This document shows positions 1 through 6,865 of a DNA stretch of 9,999 nucleotides, piece by piece. The first letter of the stretch is position 1; every line of letters begins with the position of its first letter. A program made the position numbers and the translations under genes. The DNA comes from RGEC01 sp044371405 (GTDB taxonomy: Bacteria; Bacteroidota; Bacteroidia; NS11-12g; UBA955): contig JBILTS010000083.1 of NCBI GenBank assembly GCA_044371405.1, positions 1 to 9,999 on the forward strand, in the 5' to 3' direction. A model generated the notes under the pieces. That model saw nothing but the letters and a program-made list of their open reading frames with translations. It had not been told where the DNA came from and did not search any database.

Positions 1-105
1 GGCAAGGCAGCATTGCATCTTCAAACGCTAAGTGACGGGGTGTATCAGGTGAAGGTTACCGGGGAAGGTTTTGCAGAAAACCATAAATTGCTGATTCAGC
101 ATTAG
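1..105 (+). CDS. C-terminal end of a T9SS-sorted secreted protein (partial)
   Basis: An open frame runs in from the left edge and ends with TAG at 103-105, giving 34 residues. The pattern is a short hydrophobic strand, then LSDGVYQVKV, a polar turn and a final HKLLIQH. This is the usual end of the type A T9SS C-terminal sorting domain (a Leu-x-x-Gly-hydrophobic-Tyr strand followed by a basic-hydrophobic last strand). Such tails direct Bacteroidota proteins through the outer membrane to the surface or medium, where the tail is normally removed. The functional part of the protein lies outside the window, so its role cannot be inferred. The gene converges on the minus-strand DUF5777 gene with only 29 bp between their stop codons. 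Confidence 0.75.
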   Translation, partial: GKAALHLQTLSDGVYQVKVTGEGFAENHKLLIQH

Positions 106-134
106 TGTTAATTCATTTCCGGAATCGATGTCCC

Positions 135-998
135 TCACCTAAATCTGGCAGGATCCACCACCGTAAAAACCCGGCTGATGTTAAATCCAAAGCGGAATCC
201 CCTATCAAGCCAAGAAGCTGTATTTTGGGCTATGAACTGTGGCTCTGTCATACCGGCGCTGTTGGTAAAATGTAATTGAAATACATGTCCGCCGGTTTCA
301 ATATCCAATCCAACAGAAAATGAATTGTAAAATGTTGGATCTCCCGTAACCTCGGGCCTGGTAAAAACAGGTATATATTCCGCGTTGAAAGTGGTGCGTG
401 GCGTTATCTTTTCTCTAAAACCAACACCCATGGCAACTAAAAGGCCATCACCACCACTAACCGCAGTAGGTGCTATCTGCCATGAAAAACGATCGGTTAC
501 TTTTCTGCCAACGATTAACTGACCGGTGAATACCCAGTCGGAACCCATCAACTTATCGACTGTTCGGGCAGCTCCTGCATATAGCAGCACACTATTTGCA
601 TTCACATCATCAGTGGTTTGCTGCATTAATCGGCACTTCAAACCGGCATCCACCATTCTTCCCAGACTGCTTCTGCCAAAATTCAAAGCGAGGTCAGGTA
701 AAACTCCATATTCTGCCCCCATTCTTACAGATGCATTGTCAAGTCCGAATGCCTCATACGAACCCAACCCTACTGCTCCAAAACGATGATTTATTTTAAA
801 ATCAAACACACCCGGATCCGTAAGTTCCAGACTCTGAAGATTGATAATCCTGGTGGTTTTAAAGGCATTTTCTACCTTGGTTTGTTGCGGTGCTTCCTCA
901 TCCAGCAAAGAAAAACCTGTATCCTGCTGTGCTGACAAAAAAACAGGGGTTAAAAAAACCACTGCCTTTAGTGCAATGATAACTGCATACTTAATCAT
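135..998 (-). CDS. DUF5777-family outer-membrane beta-barrel protein
   Basis: The protein has 287 residues counted from the ATG at 998. It opens with a signal peptide (MIKYAVIIALKAVVFLTP, cleavage probably after LSA near residue 23). A short linker follows, then the DUF5777 signature FKTTRIINLQS (residues 46-56) and HRFG (71-74). The rest is alternating amphipathic strands with many aromatic residues and a C-terminal aromatic strand, as in an outer-membrane barrel. The family's function is unknown; members are common in Bacteroidota near YceI proteins and cytochromes. A longer frame starts from TTG at 1016, but the ATG at 998 is preferred because it leaves a clean signal peptide and overlaps the YceI stop codon by ATGA (995-998). 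It is the last gene of a three-gene envelope operon, and translation is probably coupled to YceI. Confidence 0.8.
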   Translation of the reverse strand: MIKYAVIIALKAVVFLTPVFLSAQQDTGFSLLDEEAPQQTKVENAFKTTRIINLQSLELTDPGVFDFKINHRFGAVGLGSYEAFGLDNASVRMGAEYGVLPDLALNFGRSSLGRMVDAGLKCRLMQQTTDDVNANSVLLYAGAARTVDKLMGSDWVFTGQLIVGRKVTDRFSWQIAPTAVSGGDGLLVAMGVGFREKITPRTTFNAEYIPVFTRPEVTGDPTFYNSFSVGLDIETGGHVFQLHFTNSAGMTEPQFIAQNTASWLDRGFRFGFNISRVFTVVDPARFR

Positions 999-1540
999 TT
1001 CTTTTGAAGGGTACAATCCACAGAAACTTTGATATTCTTGGCTATTTGCGAGGCGTTGTTTGCTGGAACCTTTATATTATAATCTTCCAACAATACGTTA
1101 AAATCAGTTGACAGGACGGCCTTAGCACCTGCAATGGTTACTTTCCCGGGAACTACCACATCCTTGGTAACGCCATGCATGGTTAATTTACCTTTCACAC
1201 TCACCGGATAGGTACCATCTATGCTATATTTCACCGCTGCATTGTCCGAAATACTTCCCTTGAAGGTGCTTTTGGGAAACTTATCACTTTCCATATAGTT
1301 TTCTTGAAAATGCTTTTGCATAAGTGCCTTTTTAAAAAGAAAACTGTTGATGGAAACAGCAAATTCAATATTCCCGCTCTTGGCATCCAGCGCTGCTTTC
1401 ACCTGATTGTTGGCTGCATCAATATTTTCAGCAGTGGTTTTACTGAAAAATTTTATGGTGCCGGAGGATGTTGAATATACCTGAGCTTCAGCATGGCTGT
1501 ATAAAGTCAAAACCGTTAATAAGAAGAAGAGATTTTTCAT
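995..1540 (-). CDS. YceI-family periplasmic lipocalin-like protein
   Basis: The protein has 181 residues. A signal peptide ends at the AEA site near residue 19, followed by a YceI-type barrel. Family hallmarks are the helix-to-strand stretch around residues 72-94, with its spaced ESDKFP and STFKG segments, and GKLTMHGVTKDV at 117-128. The final strand NIKVSVDCTL is also typical. YceI proteins are secreted, lipocalin-like barrels that bind isoprenoid or other amphiphilic lipids (polyisoprenoid binding is known for TT1927b of Thermus); the ligand here is unknown. The gene overlaps the membrane protein upstream by ATGA (1537-1540) and the barrel gene downstream by ATGA (995-998). It is therefore locked into one co-translated unit and may hand a lipid-like ligand between inner membrane and outer-membrane barrel (inference). 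Confidence 0.9.
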   Translation of the reverse strand: MKNLFFLLTVLTLYSHAEAQVYSTSSGTIKFFSKTTAENIDAANNQVKAALDAKSGNIEFAVSINSFLFKKALMQKHFQENYMESDKFPKSTFKGSISDNAAVKYSIDGTYPVSVKGKLTMHGVTKDVVVPGKVTIAGAKAVLSTDFNVLLEDYNIKVPANNASQIAKNIKVSVDCTLQKK

Positions 1541-2463
1541 TTTTGTTTCTTTTTAGGTGCCACATTAGGATGTTCAACATCCGTGCCAAGGTTGGGGCTG
1601 TTTTTATAGTTCTCAACCAGTGCACAACGTGTCATTTCAAGCGATGTTTCTGATAATAATGACATTCCTTCTTCGGGTGCACTTAGACCACTGCAAGAAC
1701 ACTGAATCAGCAATGAATCACCCTCTAATACCGCCGATAATTTCTCTTTTAAAGCGAGATCAAAGTTGCAGTTTACCGCATAGCCCTCTTTCCATGCATT
1801 CAATGTAATCAGTATGGATGAATCACCGCCAATTTCTGCTACGGAACCAGAAAAACGAACTACTTTTCCAATGTATTTTTGATTTGCCCCTGCAGCATCT
1901 TTTTCAAAGGCATCCATCAGTACTGATGGCTGAATGGTAAAGTCCGGCTCACCAACGCTGGTTGTTGAAGTCTCCTGATTGTACAGTGAAAATACACCAT
2001 ATAAGACCACCAGAACAGGCACTACAAGGGTAAATATCCAGTCCGTAAGTTCTGGCTTTTGCAATTGTCTTTGATTTACAAGCGATTGAAAGGATGTTAC
2101 CAGGTAACTGTATAATACAAACACAAATGAAACGCCTGAGCAAACAAATAAAATACCATTAATTTCTTCAGACCAGTATCCGGCTACTGTAAAGGCTGCA
2201 TAAAAAACAATTAAAAAATTTCCTGTACCTCCCAAGAGTCCAAGTATCCTAAAAAGATTAAAAGCAGTAGTCTTTGAACTTCTAAACAGAAAAAGATTAA
2301 AAACCATTGTAAAATTCAAGATAAACAAGGCGTCAAAACCCAGCAATGCTCGTATAATGGCATCTCCGAAAAGGGTATTGCCTGCGAAAAAATACAACAA
2401 TATCGAAAGCAGGGCAGCTGCCCACAAGGTGAAAATCTGAAGGTATTTTATGGTCATATTCAT
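1537..2463 (-). CDS. Integral membrane protein with C-terminal OB-fold (tRNA_anti-like) domain
   Basis: The protein has 308 residues. The N-terminal half has about five hydrophobic segments (roughly 7-27, 35-60, 70-94, 102-124 and 142-160). The C-terminal half (about 178-282) is soluble and matches the tRNA_anti-like OB-fold pattern: an acidic helix with DAAGANQKYIGKVV, a Gly-rich strand VRFSGSVAEI, a strand ending in the cysteine of NCNF, EGDSLLIQCSC, and a last strand ending TRCALV. It ends in a basic tail (KKKQK). Exported or anchored OB domains of this type are widespread in Bacteroidota and have no established function. The start is the ATG at 2463; an ATG two codons downstream is equally possible. 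It is first in the operon with YceI and DUF5777, and it is divergent from the amidohydrolase gene. The fold call is from pattern only. Confidence 0.75.
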   Translation of the reverse strand: MNMTIKYLQIFTLWAAALLSILLYFFAGNTLFGDAIIRALLGFDALFILNFTMVFNLFLFRSSKTTAFNLFRILGLLGGTGNFLIVFYAAFTVAGYWSEEINGILFVCSGVSFVFVLYSYLVTSFQSLVNQRQLQKPELTDWIFTLVVPVLVVLYGVFSLYNQETSTTSVGEPDFTIQPSVLMDAFEKDAAGANQKYIGKVVRFSGSVAEIGGDSSILITLNAWKEGYAVNCNFDLALKEKLSAVLEGDSLLIQCSCSGLSAPEEGMSLLSETSLEMTRCALVENYKNSPNLGTDVEHPNVAPKKKQK

Positions 2464-2471
2464 CGATTAAA

Positions 2472-2504
2472 CGCTCGATAGAACAAATTGTTATATACCG
2501 AGCG
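2472..2504. promoter_or_regulatory. Nested inverted repeat in a divergent promoter region
   Basis: CGCTCG (2472-2477) and CGAGCG (2499-2504) are perfect inverted repeats. Almost concentric with them is a second dyad, AACAA-A-TTGTT (2482-2492); the two centres differ by one base. The element lies 9 bp from the start of the minus-strand membrane protein gene and about 60 bp before the plus-strand amidohydrolase gene. It could be an operator serving both genes, or a hairpin in the 5' leader of the minus-strand transcript. No regulator can be assigned. Confidence 0.35.
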
Positions 2505-2510
2505 CGGCCA

Positions 2511-2544
2511 TTGCCGAAATTTTATTCAAATTTGCATAGTTTTA
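2511..2544 (+). promoter_or_regulatory. Weak candidate Bacteroidota promoter for the amidohydrolase gene
   Basis: TTG at 2511-2513, a 23-bp spacer and TAGTTTTA at 2537-2544 resemble the Bacteroidota -33 TTG and -7 TAnnTTTG elements with one mismatch in the -7 box. The start codon follows 18 bp later, after an A-rich leader. A palindromic CAAATTTG (2527-2534) lies within the spacer. The match is weak, and in AT-rich sequence it could arise by chance. Confidence 0.25.
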
Positions 2545-2562
2545 ATTCCATAAACAAACACA

Positions 2563-4200
2563 ATGTGTCGTATCATACAATTTACATGGCTAACACTCAT
2601 ATTTTTCTCTGCTAATCAAACACTGTTTGCACAGCAGGAAACAATTTACACCGCTAAAAGAATTTATGTAGGGGATACAGCCATGGCTGTAATTGAATCC
2701 ATGGTTTGCGATAATGACAAAATCGTATTTACCGGACCCAAAGATCTGGCTGTTGCCCTTTATCCGAAAGCAAAGCTCGTAGATTTTAAAAACCAATACA
2801 TTTACCCCGGTTTCATTGATGCACATTGCCACTTTCTGGCTTGGTGCAAAGGACTTAAAGAAGCAGATCTGGTGGGCACCAAAAGTGAAAAAGCCATTAT
2901 TAAAAGACTGCAAAAATTCGCCAAAACCACCAAGCGAAGCTGGATTGTGGGACGTGGATGGGATCAAAATGACTGGAAGAATAAGAGTTATCCTACCCTG
3001 GAGGCATTGGACAAAGCATTTCCAAACACTCCCGTTTTTCTGAAAAGAATAGACGGCCATGCTGCATGGATCAATACCGCAGCCGTCATGGCCCTAAAAC
3101 TGGATGTCAATCAAAAGGTTTCAGGGGGTGAATTTATCTTTAGCAATGGTAAATTTACCGGAATTCTGATAGATAATGCGGTTGATTTGGTCTCGGGTGC
3201 CGTGCCGCCACTGCCAGAAGCAGAGCTTAATGCCGCGTTGACGGATGGTGCAAATAAATGCTATGCTACTGGTCTAACTACACTGGATGAAGCAGGATTG
3301 ACTAATACCGAAATTAAATACCTTACACAATTGCAACAGCAAGGAAAACTGAACCTCCGGATTTATGCCATGCTGAGTGCATCGCCACAAAGTTTTGCCT
3401 ACATAACCGAAAACGGCATGTATAACGATGGGATGATGCATGTAGGGGCTGTTAAATTTTACCTGGACGGTGCACTGGGCTCGCGGGGTGCTTTGCTTAA
3501 AAAGGACTATTGTGACCGCTTGGGACACAAGGGATTATTGCTTAATAACCTGCGGGAATTTGAAAACTATTGCTTTTTCCTTTCTCAAAAAAGCTGGCAG
3601 GTTTGTGTTCATGCTATCGGAGATAGCGCCAATGCACTGGCACTGCAAACTTTCGGCAGATTGCGAAATCAAAATGAGGGTTTACGCTGGCGCATTGAAC
3701 ACGCCCAAATCGTAGATCCCAAGGATTTTAAATTATTCGGCAAATATGGCGTTGTACCCAGTGTACAGCCCACCCATGCCACCAGTGATGCACCCTGGGT
3801 ACCCACGCGGTTATGCGAAAACCGCATGGAGGGTGCGTATAATTATGCAGAATTATGCAAACAGGCGGGTATTGTGGCACTGGGCACTGATTTTCCGGTA
3901 GAGGATATTTCACCCATTAAAACATTCTACAGTGCTGTAACCCGAAAAGATGTATCAGGCAATATCAAAACCCCTTTTCAGCCCGAAGGTGCACTCACAC
4001 GCAAACAGGCCCTATTGGGCATGACATTATGGGCTGCCTATGCCAACAGGGAAGAAAATGATAAGGGTTCCCTTGAACCAAATAAATTCGCTGATTTTGT
4101 AGTTTTAGATACTGATTTGATGACAGCACCTGAGAATGCCCTGAAAAAAACCAAAATCAAATACACCATCATCGGCGGAAAAATGGTACACCAGCCATGA
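2563..4200 (+). CDS. Exported amidohydrolase, YtcJ-like (Amidohydro_3 family)
   Basis: The protein has 545 residues, the usual length for YtcJ-type metal-dependent amidohydrolases. A signal peptide (residues 1-23, cleaved after LFA) indicates export to the periplasm. The TIM-barrel active site is complete: GFIDAHCHF with His88 and His90, VKFYLDGALGSRGA with Lys298 (a possible carboxylated metal bridge), VHAIGD with His350, RIEHAQ with His380, and LGTDFPVE with Asp443. The C-terminal strands (DFVVLDTDLM, IIGGKMV) complete the small beta-sandwich domain that also includes the N-terminal strands. The family hydrolyses C-N bonds in amides, ureas and formamides; the substrate cannot be read from sequence. 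The stop overlaps the next gene by ATGA, so it is coupled to a T9SS-secreted partner. Annotations as an exoenzyme regulator (AepA-like) are common for this family but not supported by mechanism. Confidence 0.9.
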   Translation: MCRIIQFTWLTLIFFSANQTLFAQQETIYTAKRIYVGDTAMAVIESMVCDNDKIVFTGPKDLAVALYPKAKLVDFKNQYIYPGFIDAHCHFLAWCKGLKEADLVGTKSEKAIIKRLQKFAKTTKRSWIVGRGWDQNDWKNKSYPTLEALDKAFPNTPVFLKRIDGHAAWINTAAVMALKLDVNQKVSGGEFIFSNGKFTGILIDNAVDLVSGAVPPLPEAELNAALTDGANKCYATGLTTLDEAGLTNTEIKYLTQLQQQGKLNLRIYAMLSASPQSFAYITENGMYNDGMMHVGAVKFYLDGALGSRGALLKKDYCDRLGHKGLLLNNLREFENYCFFLSQKSWQVCVHAIGDSANALALQTFGRLRNQNEGLRWRIEHAQIVDPKDFKLFGKYGVVPSVQPTHATSDAPWVPTRLCENRMEGAYNYAELCKQAGIVALGTDFPVEDISPIKTFYSAVTRKDVSGNIKTPFQPEGALTRKQALLGMTLWAAYANREENDKGSLEPNKFADFVVLDTDLMTAPENALKKTKIKYTIIGGKMVHQP

Positions 4201-5279
4201 AAAAACTATTCGTCATAAGCTTTTTGGCCGTTAACACTCTGGCTGCCCAATCCATCCGGAAATGGTATAACCTTGCAGCTCCACTCACAGAAATCAGCGG
4301 AATGACGATATGGCAAAACCGTTACTTTGCGCATGGCGATGGCGGCTCGGCACCCATGATTTTTGAGCTGGATGCCAGTGGCAAAACCATCGACACCACC
4401 ACCCTGCTAAAACCCAACACAGACTGGGAAGACATGGCAGCCAATGCCACTCATTTTTTTGTGGGTGATTTTGGCAATAATAATGGTACCCGAAAAGACC
4501 TTAAAATCCTAAAATTCCCTACTGATAGTCTGGGAAAAAGTAACATTGTGCCCGAGGTTATTAATTTCAGCTACGCCGATCAAACAGATTTTACGTCAAG
4601 TACTTTCACCAACTACGACTGCGAGGCCATGGTGGCCACTAACGATTCCATTTACCTGTTCAGCAAAAGCAAAACATCGGGGATTTGCAGGGTGTATGCT
4701 CTGCCTGTTTTACCCGGGAACTACACAGCTAGCATTACCGATACTATTCAGCCACCCTTTTGGGTTACTGGGGCTCACCTCGGCCAAGGTCAACTTTTGT
4801 TATGCGGTTATGTACCCAACCTTTTATTTTCGCTCACTCCCCTGATAAGCACCTATAATTTTAAAGATAATCGTGTGCAACACGGCACAGACAAGGCATA
4901 CTCCTTGATTTATAAGGGAACCCGCCAGATTGAAACCATCTGCCTTTCAACCAAAGGTACCATCTTGTTTAGTGGTGAAGCTTACAGTGGCGATAGTGCT
5001 GCTGTCTTTGAATTAGAATTGGCTGCTGCCCAAAACCAGCAAATCCGACAAAAAGGACAGGGACTGATTCCCAATCCCGCCAGAGACAGACTCCGCTTAA
5101 ATAACAGTAGGCCAGGCAGTTTCTGCGGTATTTATTCCATTGAGGGCAAACTTTTATATCGTCAATTCGTGAATGGTTTAGGAGAAGCAAACATTGAAAT
5201 TTTGCCGGAAGGAACCTACTGGGTTTCGTATCTCAACAGCAGTGGTGATCGGGTTTTTGACCGGTTAATAAAAATATAA
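4197..5279 (+). CDS. T9SS-sorted secreted protein, probable beta-propeller
   Basis: The protein has 360 residues. A signal peptide (MKKLFVISFLAVNTLA, cut near residue 17) precedes a beta-rich body at about 20-280 and a T9SS type A sorting domain from about 289 (LIPNPARDRLRL, then GTYWVSYL and a final RLIKI). In the body a blade-like motif recurs at roughly 60-100 residue spacing: WEDMAANATHFFVGD (78-91), CEAMVATNDSIYLFS (142-156) and IETICLSTKGTILFSG (245-260). Each is a Glu followed two residues later by Met or Ile, then a strand, a turn and a second strand. That suggests a beta-propeller with a conserved acidic position in each blade. No enzyme family is recognised. Its start lies inside the amidohydrolase stop (ATGA), so the two are probably made together, one periplasmic and one at the surface. 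Confidence 0.75.
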   Translation: MKKLFVISFLAVNTLAAQSIRKWYNLAAPLTEISGMTIWQNRYFAHGDGGSAPMIFELDASGKTIDTTTLLKPNTDWEDMAANATHFFVGDFGNNNGTRKDLKILKFPTDSLGKSNIVPEVINFSYADQTDFTSSTFTNYDCEAMVATNDSIYLFSKSKTSGICRVYALPVLPGNYTASITDTIQPPFWVTGAHLGQGQLLLCGYVPNLLFSLTPLISTYNFKDNRVQHGTDKAYSLIYKGTRQIETICLSTKGTILFSGEAYSGDSAAVFELELAAAQNQQIRQKGQGLIPNPARDRLRLNNSRPGSFCGIYSIEGKLLYRQFVNGLGEANIEILPEGTYWVSYLNSSGDRVFDRLIKI

Positions 5280-5317
5280 TATACGCAATTTTCAGGACAT
5301 TTCCAAAAAAACCGGAT

Positions 5318-6754
5318 TTAATCCAACTCCTGGTCCATTATCGCAATCATCACTGCCACAGCAGCCGCACCAAGGTGCAGCTCCCGTTTGTTTACGCTTT
5401 CAAATACATCCGTTTCGGAGTGATGCACATCAAAATATCGCTGTGAGTCCGGGATAAAACCCACCAATACCGCATTGGGATTGATTTTACGGATGGGCCC
5501 TATATCTGCACCGCCACCACCTTTTTCAATTTCACCAATTCCATAAGCATCCAGCAGGGTTTTGTATTTCAATACTTTGGGAATAAAAACGCTGTCTACG
5601 CCAAATCCTCTGGGGGTAAATCCTCCCCTGTCGCTTTCCAGCGCTGCCACATGTTTTTCATTGCTTTTACCAGCAACAGCGGCATATTCTGTAGCGCCAC
5701 GAAGTCCGTTTTCCTCATTCATCCACCACACACAGCGCAGGGTATGCCTGGGTTCATAACCGATGCTTTTCAACAAGCGCAGGGCTTCAAAGGCATGCAT
5801 ACAGCCCGCACCGTCATCGTGGGCCCCTTCACCCTGGTCCCAGCTGTCGAAATGGCCGCCAAATGCAATGACAGACTGAGGAAATTTACTGCCGCGGGTT
5901 TCGGCCACCACATTGGCTGAGGGCACATCGGGCAGTGTCTGGCAACCCAGCTCCATGGTAATGCGAAGATTTGGATCCTGCATTGACAATTTATCCAGAA
6001 GATTGGCCACAGCTGTAGCAACTGCCATGGCCGGAATTTTAGGTTGATTGGCATCATATATCATCACGCCGGTATGGGCATGCAAATCGCAACGATTGCT
6101 CATGCTACGCACCAAAACAGCCACGGCTCCATAACCGGCGGCTTTGGATGCCCCGTTTACACGCTGACCAACACAGGCACCATAGGCCTTGAAAGTACTG
6201 ACGTATGTTTCCGGGAACGACCTATTAAGCAATACAATTTTGCCTCTTAAAGCACCCGCCTTTCCCAGGCTATCCAGTTGCCCATCGCTGTGCAAGCTGA
6301 TGATTCCGGCCTGCAACTCCCCTTTCGTTCCAACTGAGCCCCCAAGGGCTACCGCCGGGATCTGGTGCTGTTTTGCGGGTCTTAATGGCAATTCTTCAAA
6401 AGCTTCGCAATTGTAATCTTGAATCCTTTGCTGCCCGATCGCTTTGTTAAAAACCGGTGAAGAAAATGTAAGTAGCTCGGTCTTACTCCGCTCCCATCGC
6501 GGCACCATCACCGGCTGCAGATATACAGAGTCAAATTCGTAGGTTGACAGCATTTGTTTGCCCCAGGCCACCGCTTTTTCGGCCTGAGGACTACCCGAGA
6601 GACGCGAGCCAATGGTTTTGCAAAGTTCCCCAAGGCGAGAATAGGCATGCCCATTTTGCAGTGCCTCGTTAAAAACTTTCTTGAAAAACACAGAGTCAAT
6701 TTGCGCCCAGGAGGCGGTGGCACAGAGAGATAGACAAAAGAAACAAAATCGCAT
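5318..6754 (-). CDS. Secreted M28-family zinc peptidase, carboxypeptidase Q-like
   Basis: The protein has 478 residues, close to animal carboxypeptidase Q (PGCP). A signal peptide ends near residue 17 (ASWA before Q). An N-terminal M28 segment follows, then a PA-type inserted domain at about 130-265 (GALRGKIVLLNR, GYGAVAVLVRS), then the catalytic core. All expected metal and catalytic residues are visible: GGHFDSWDQGEGAHDDGAG (His301 and bridging Asp313), MNEENG (catalytic Glu347, zinc ligand Glu348), ESDRGG (Asp375) and HHSETD (His445). Members cleave dipeptides or N-terminal residues using two zincs. The protein is probably periplasmic or extracellular because no T9SS tail is present. The gene stands alone: it converges on the propeller gene (38 bp gap) and diverges from the TetR gene. 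I see no strong terminator or promoter for it. Confidence 0.93.
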   Translation of the reverse strand: MRFCFFCLSLCATASWAQIDSVFFKKVFNEALQNGHAYSRLGELCKTIGSRLSGSPQAEKAVAWGKQMLSTYEFDSVYLQPVMVPRWERSKTELLTFSSPVFNKAIGQQRIQDYNCEAFEELPLRPAKQHQIPAVALGGSVGTKGELQAGIISLHSDGQLDSLGKAGALRGKIVLLNRSFPETYVSTFKAYGACVGQRVNGASKAAGYGAVAVLVRSMSNRCDLHAHTGVMIYDANQPKIPAMAVATAVANLLDKLSMQDPNLRITMELGCQTLPDVPSANVVAETRGSKFPQSVIAFGGHFDSWDQGEGAHDDGAGCMHAFEALRLLKSIGYEPRHTLRCVWWMNEENGLRGATEYAAVAGKSNEKHVAALESDRGGFTPRGFGVDSVFIPKVLKYKTLLDAYGIGEIEKGGGGADIGPIRKINPNAVLVGFIPDSQRYFDVHHSETDVFESVNKRELHLGAAAVAVMIAIMDQELD

Positions 6755-6813
6755 GACTGCGAAGATATGAATTGAGCATTGTGTTTTAAATCTGTCATTT
6801 AAGAAGTAAAAAA

Positions 6814-6845
6814 TTTGTTTTTGTTCGATTAAGCGTGTAAGTTTG
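6814..6845 (+). promoter_or_regulatory. Consensus Bacteroidota promoter for the tetR-paa operon
   Basis: TTTG (6814-6817), a 20-bp spacer and TAAGTTTG (6838-6845) match the Bacteroidota primary sigma promoter (TTTG, 19-21 bp, TAnnTTTG) exactly. Only 10 bp separate the -7 box from the tetR start codon. Transcription should therefore begin within a few bases of the ATG, giving a leaderless or nearly leaderless mRNA. The operator palindrome starts at the very next base. The start site is inferred from spacing only. Confidence 0.65.
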
Positions 6846-6865
6846 TAACTAACAAATGTTAGTTA
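6846..6865. promoter_or_regulatory. Probable TetR operator overlapping the tetR start codon
   Basis: TAACTAACA-AA-TGTTAGTTA is an inverted repeat with 9-bp perfect arms and a 2-bp centre. It begins right after the -7 box, and the A of the ATG at 6856 is its second central base. Size and symmetry fit a TetR dimer site, and a repressor bound here would block initiation. The neighbouring TetR gene makes autorepression the simplest reading, and the downstream paa genes would fall under the same control. Binding and ligand are inferred. Confidence 0.7.

Noticed and set aside
999..1016. Upstream TTG start adding six residues to the DUF5777 protein
   Set aside because: The ATG at 998 gives a clean signal peptide and an ATGA overlap with YceI, matching the other operon junctions; the TTG extension adds only a polar stretch.
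1173..1182. CCATGCATGG palindrome in the YceI gene
   Set aside because: Ten-base palindromes are expected several times per 10 kb by chance, and this one encodes part of the conserved TMHG motif.
2590..3060. Open frame antisense to the amidohydrolase gene (156 codons)
   Set aside because: The opposite strand encodes an intact enzyme with all its motifs; the antisense product resembles no family.
3796..3805. TGGGTACCCA palindrome in the amidohydrolase gene
   Set aside because: Short enough for chance and within the conserved coding segment after the THATSDAPW motif.
5250..5324. Possible bidirectional terminator between the convergent propeller and M28 genes (CCGGTT/AACCGG and GGATTTAATCC)
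   Set aside because: The arms are short, widely spaced or with a one-base loop, and no stable stem followed by a U-run can be drawn.
5318..6754. Lipoprotein signal in the M28 peptidase (LSLC near residue 11)
   Set aside because: The residue before the Cys is Leu rather than Gly, Ala or Ser, and a good signal peptidase I site follows at residue 17.
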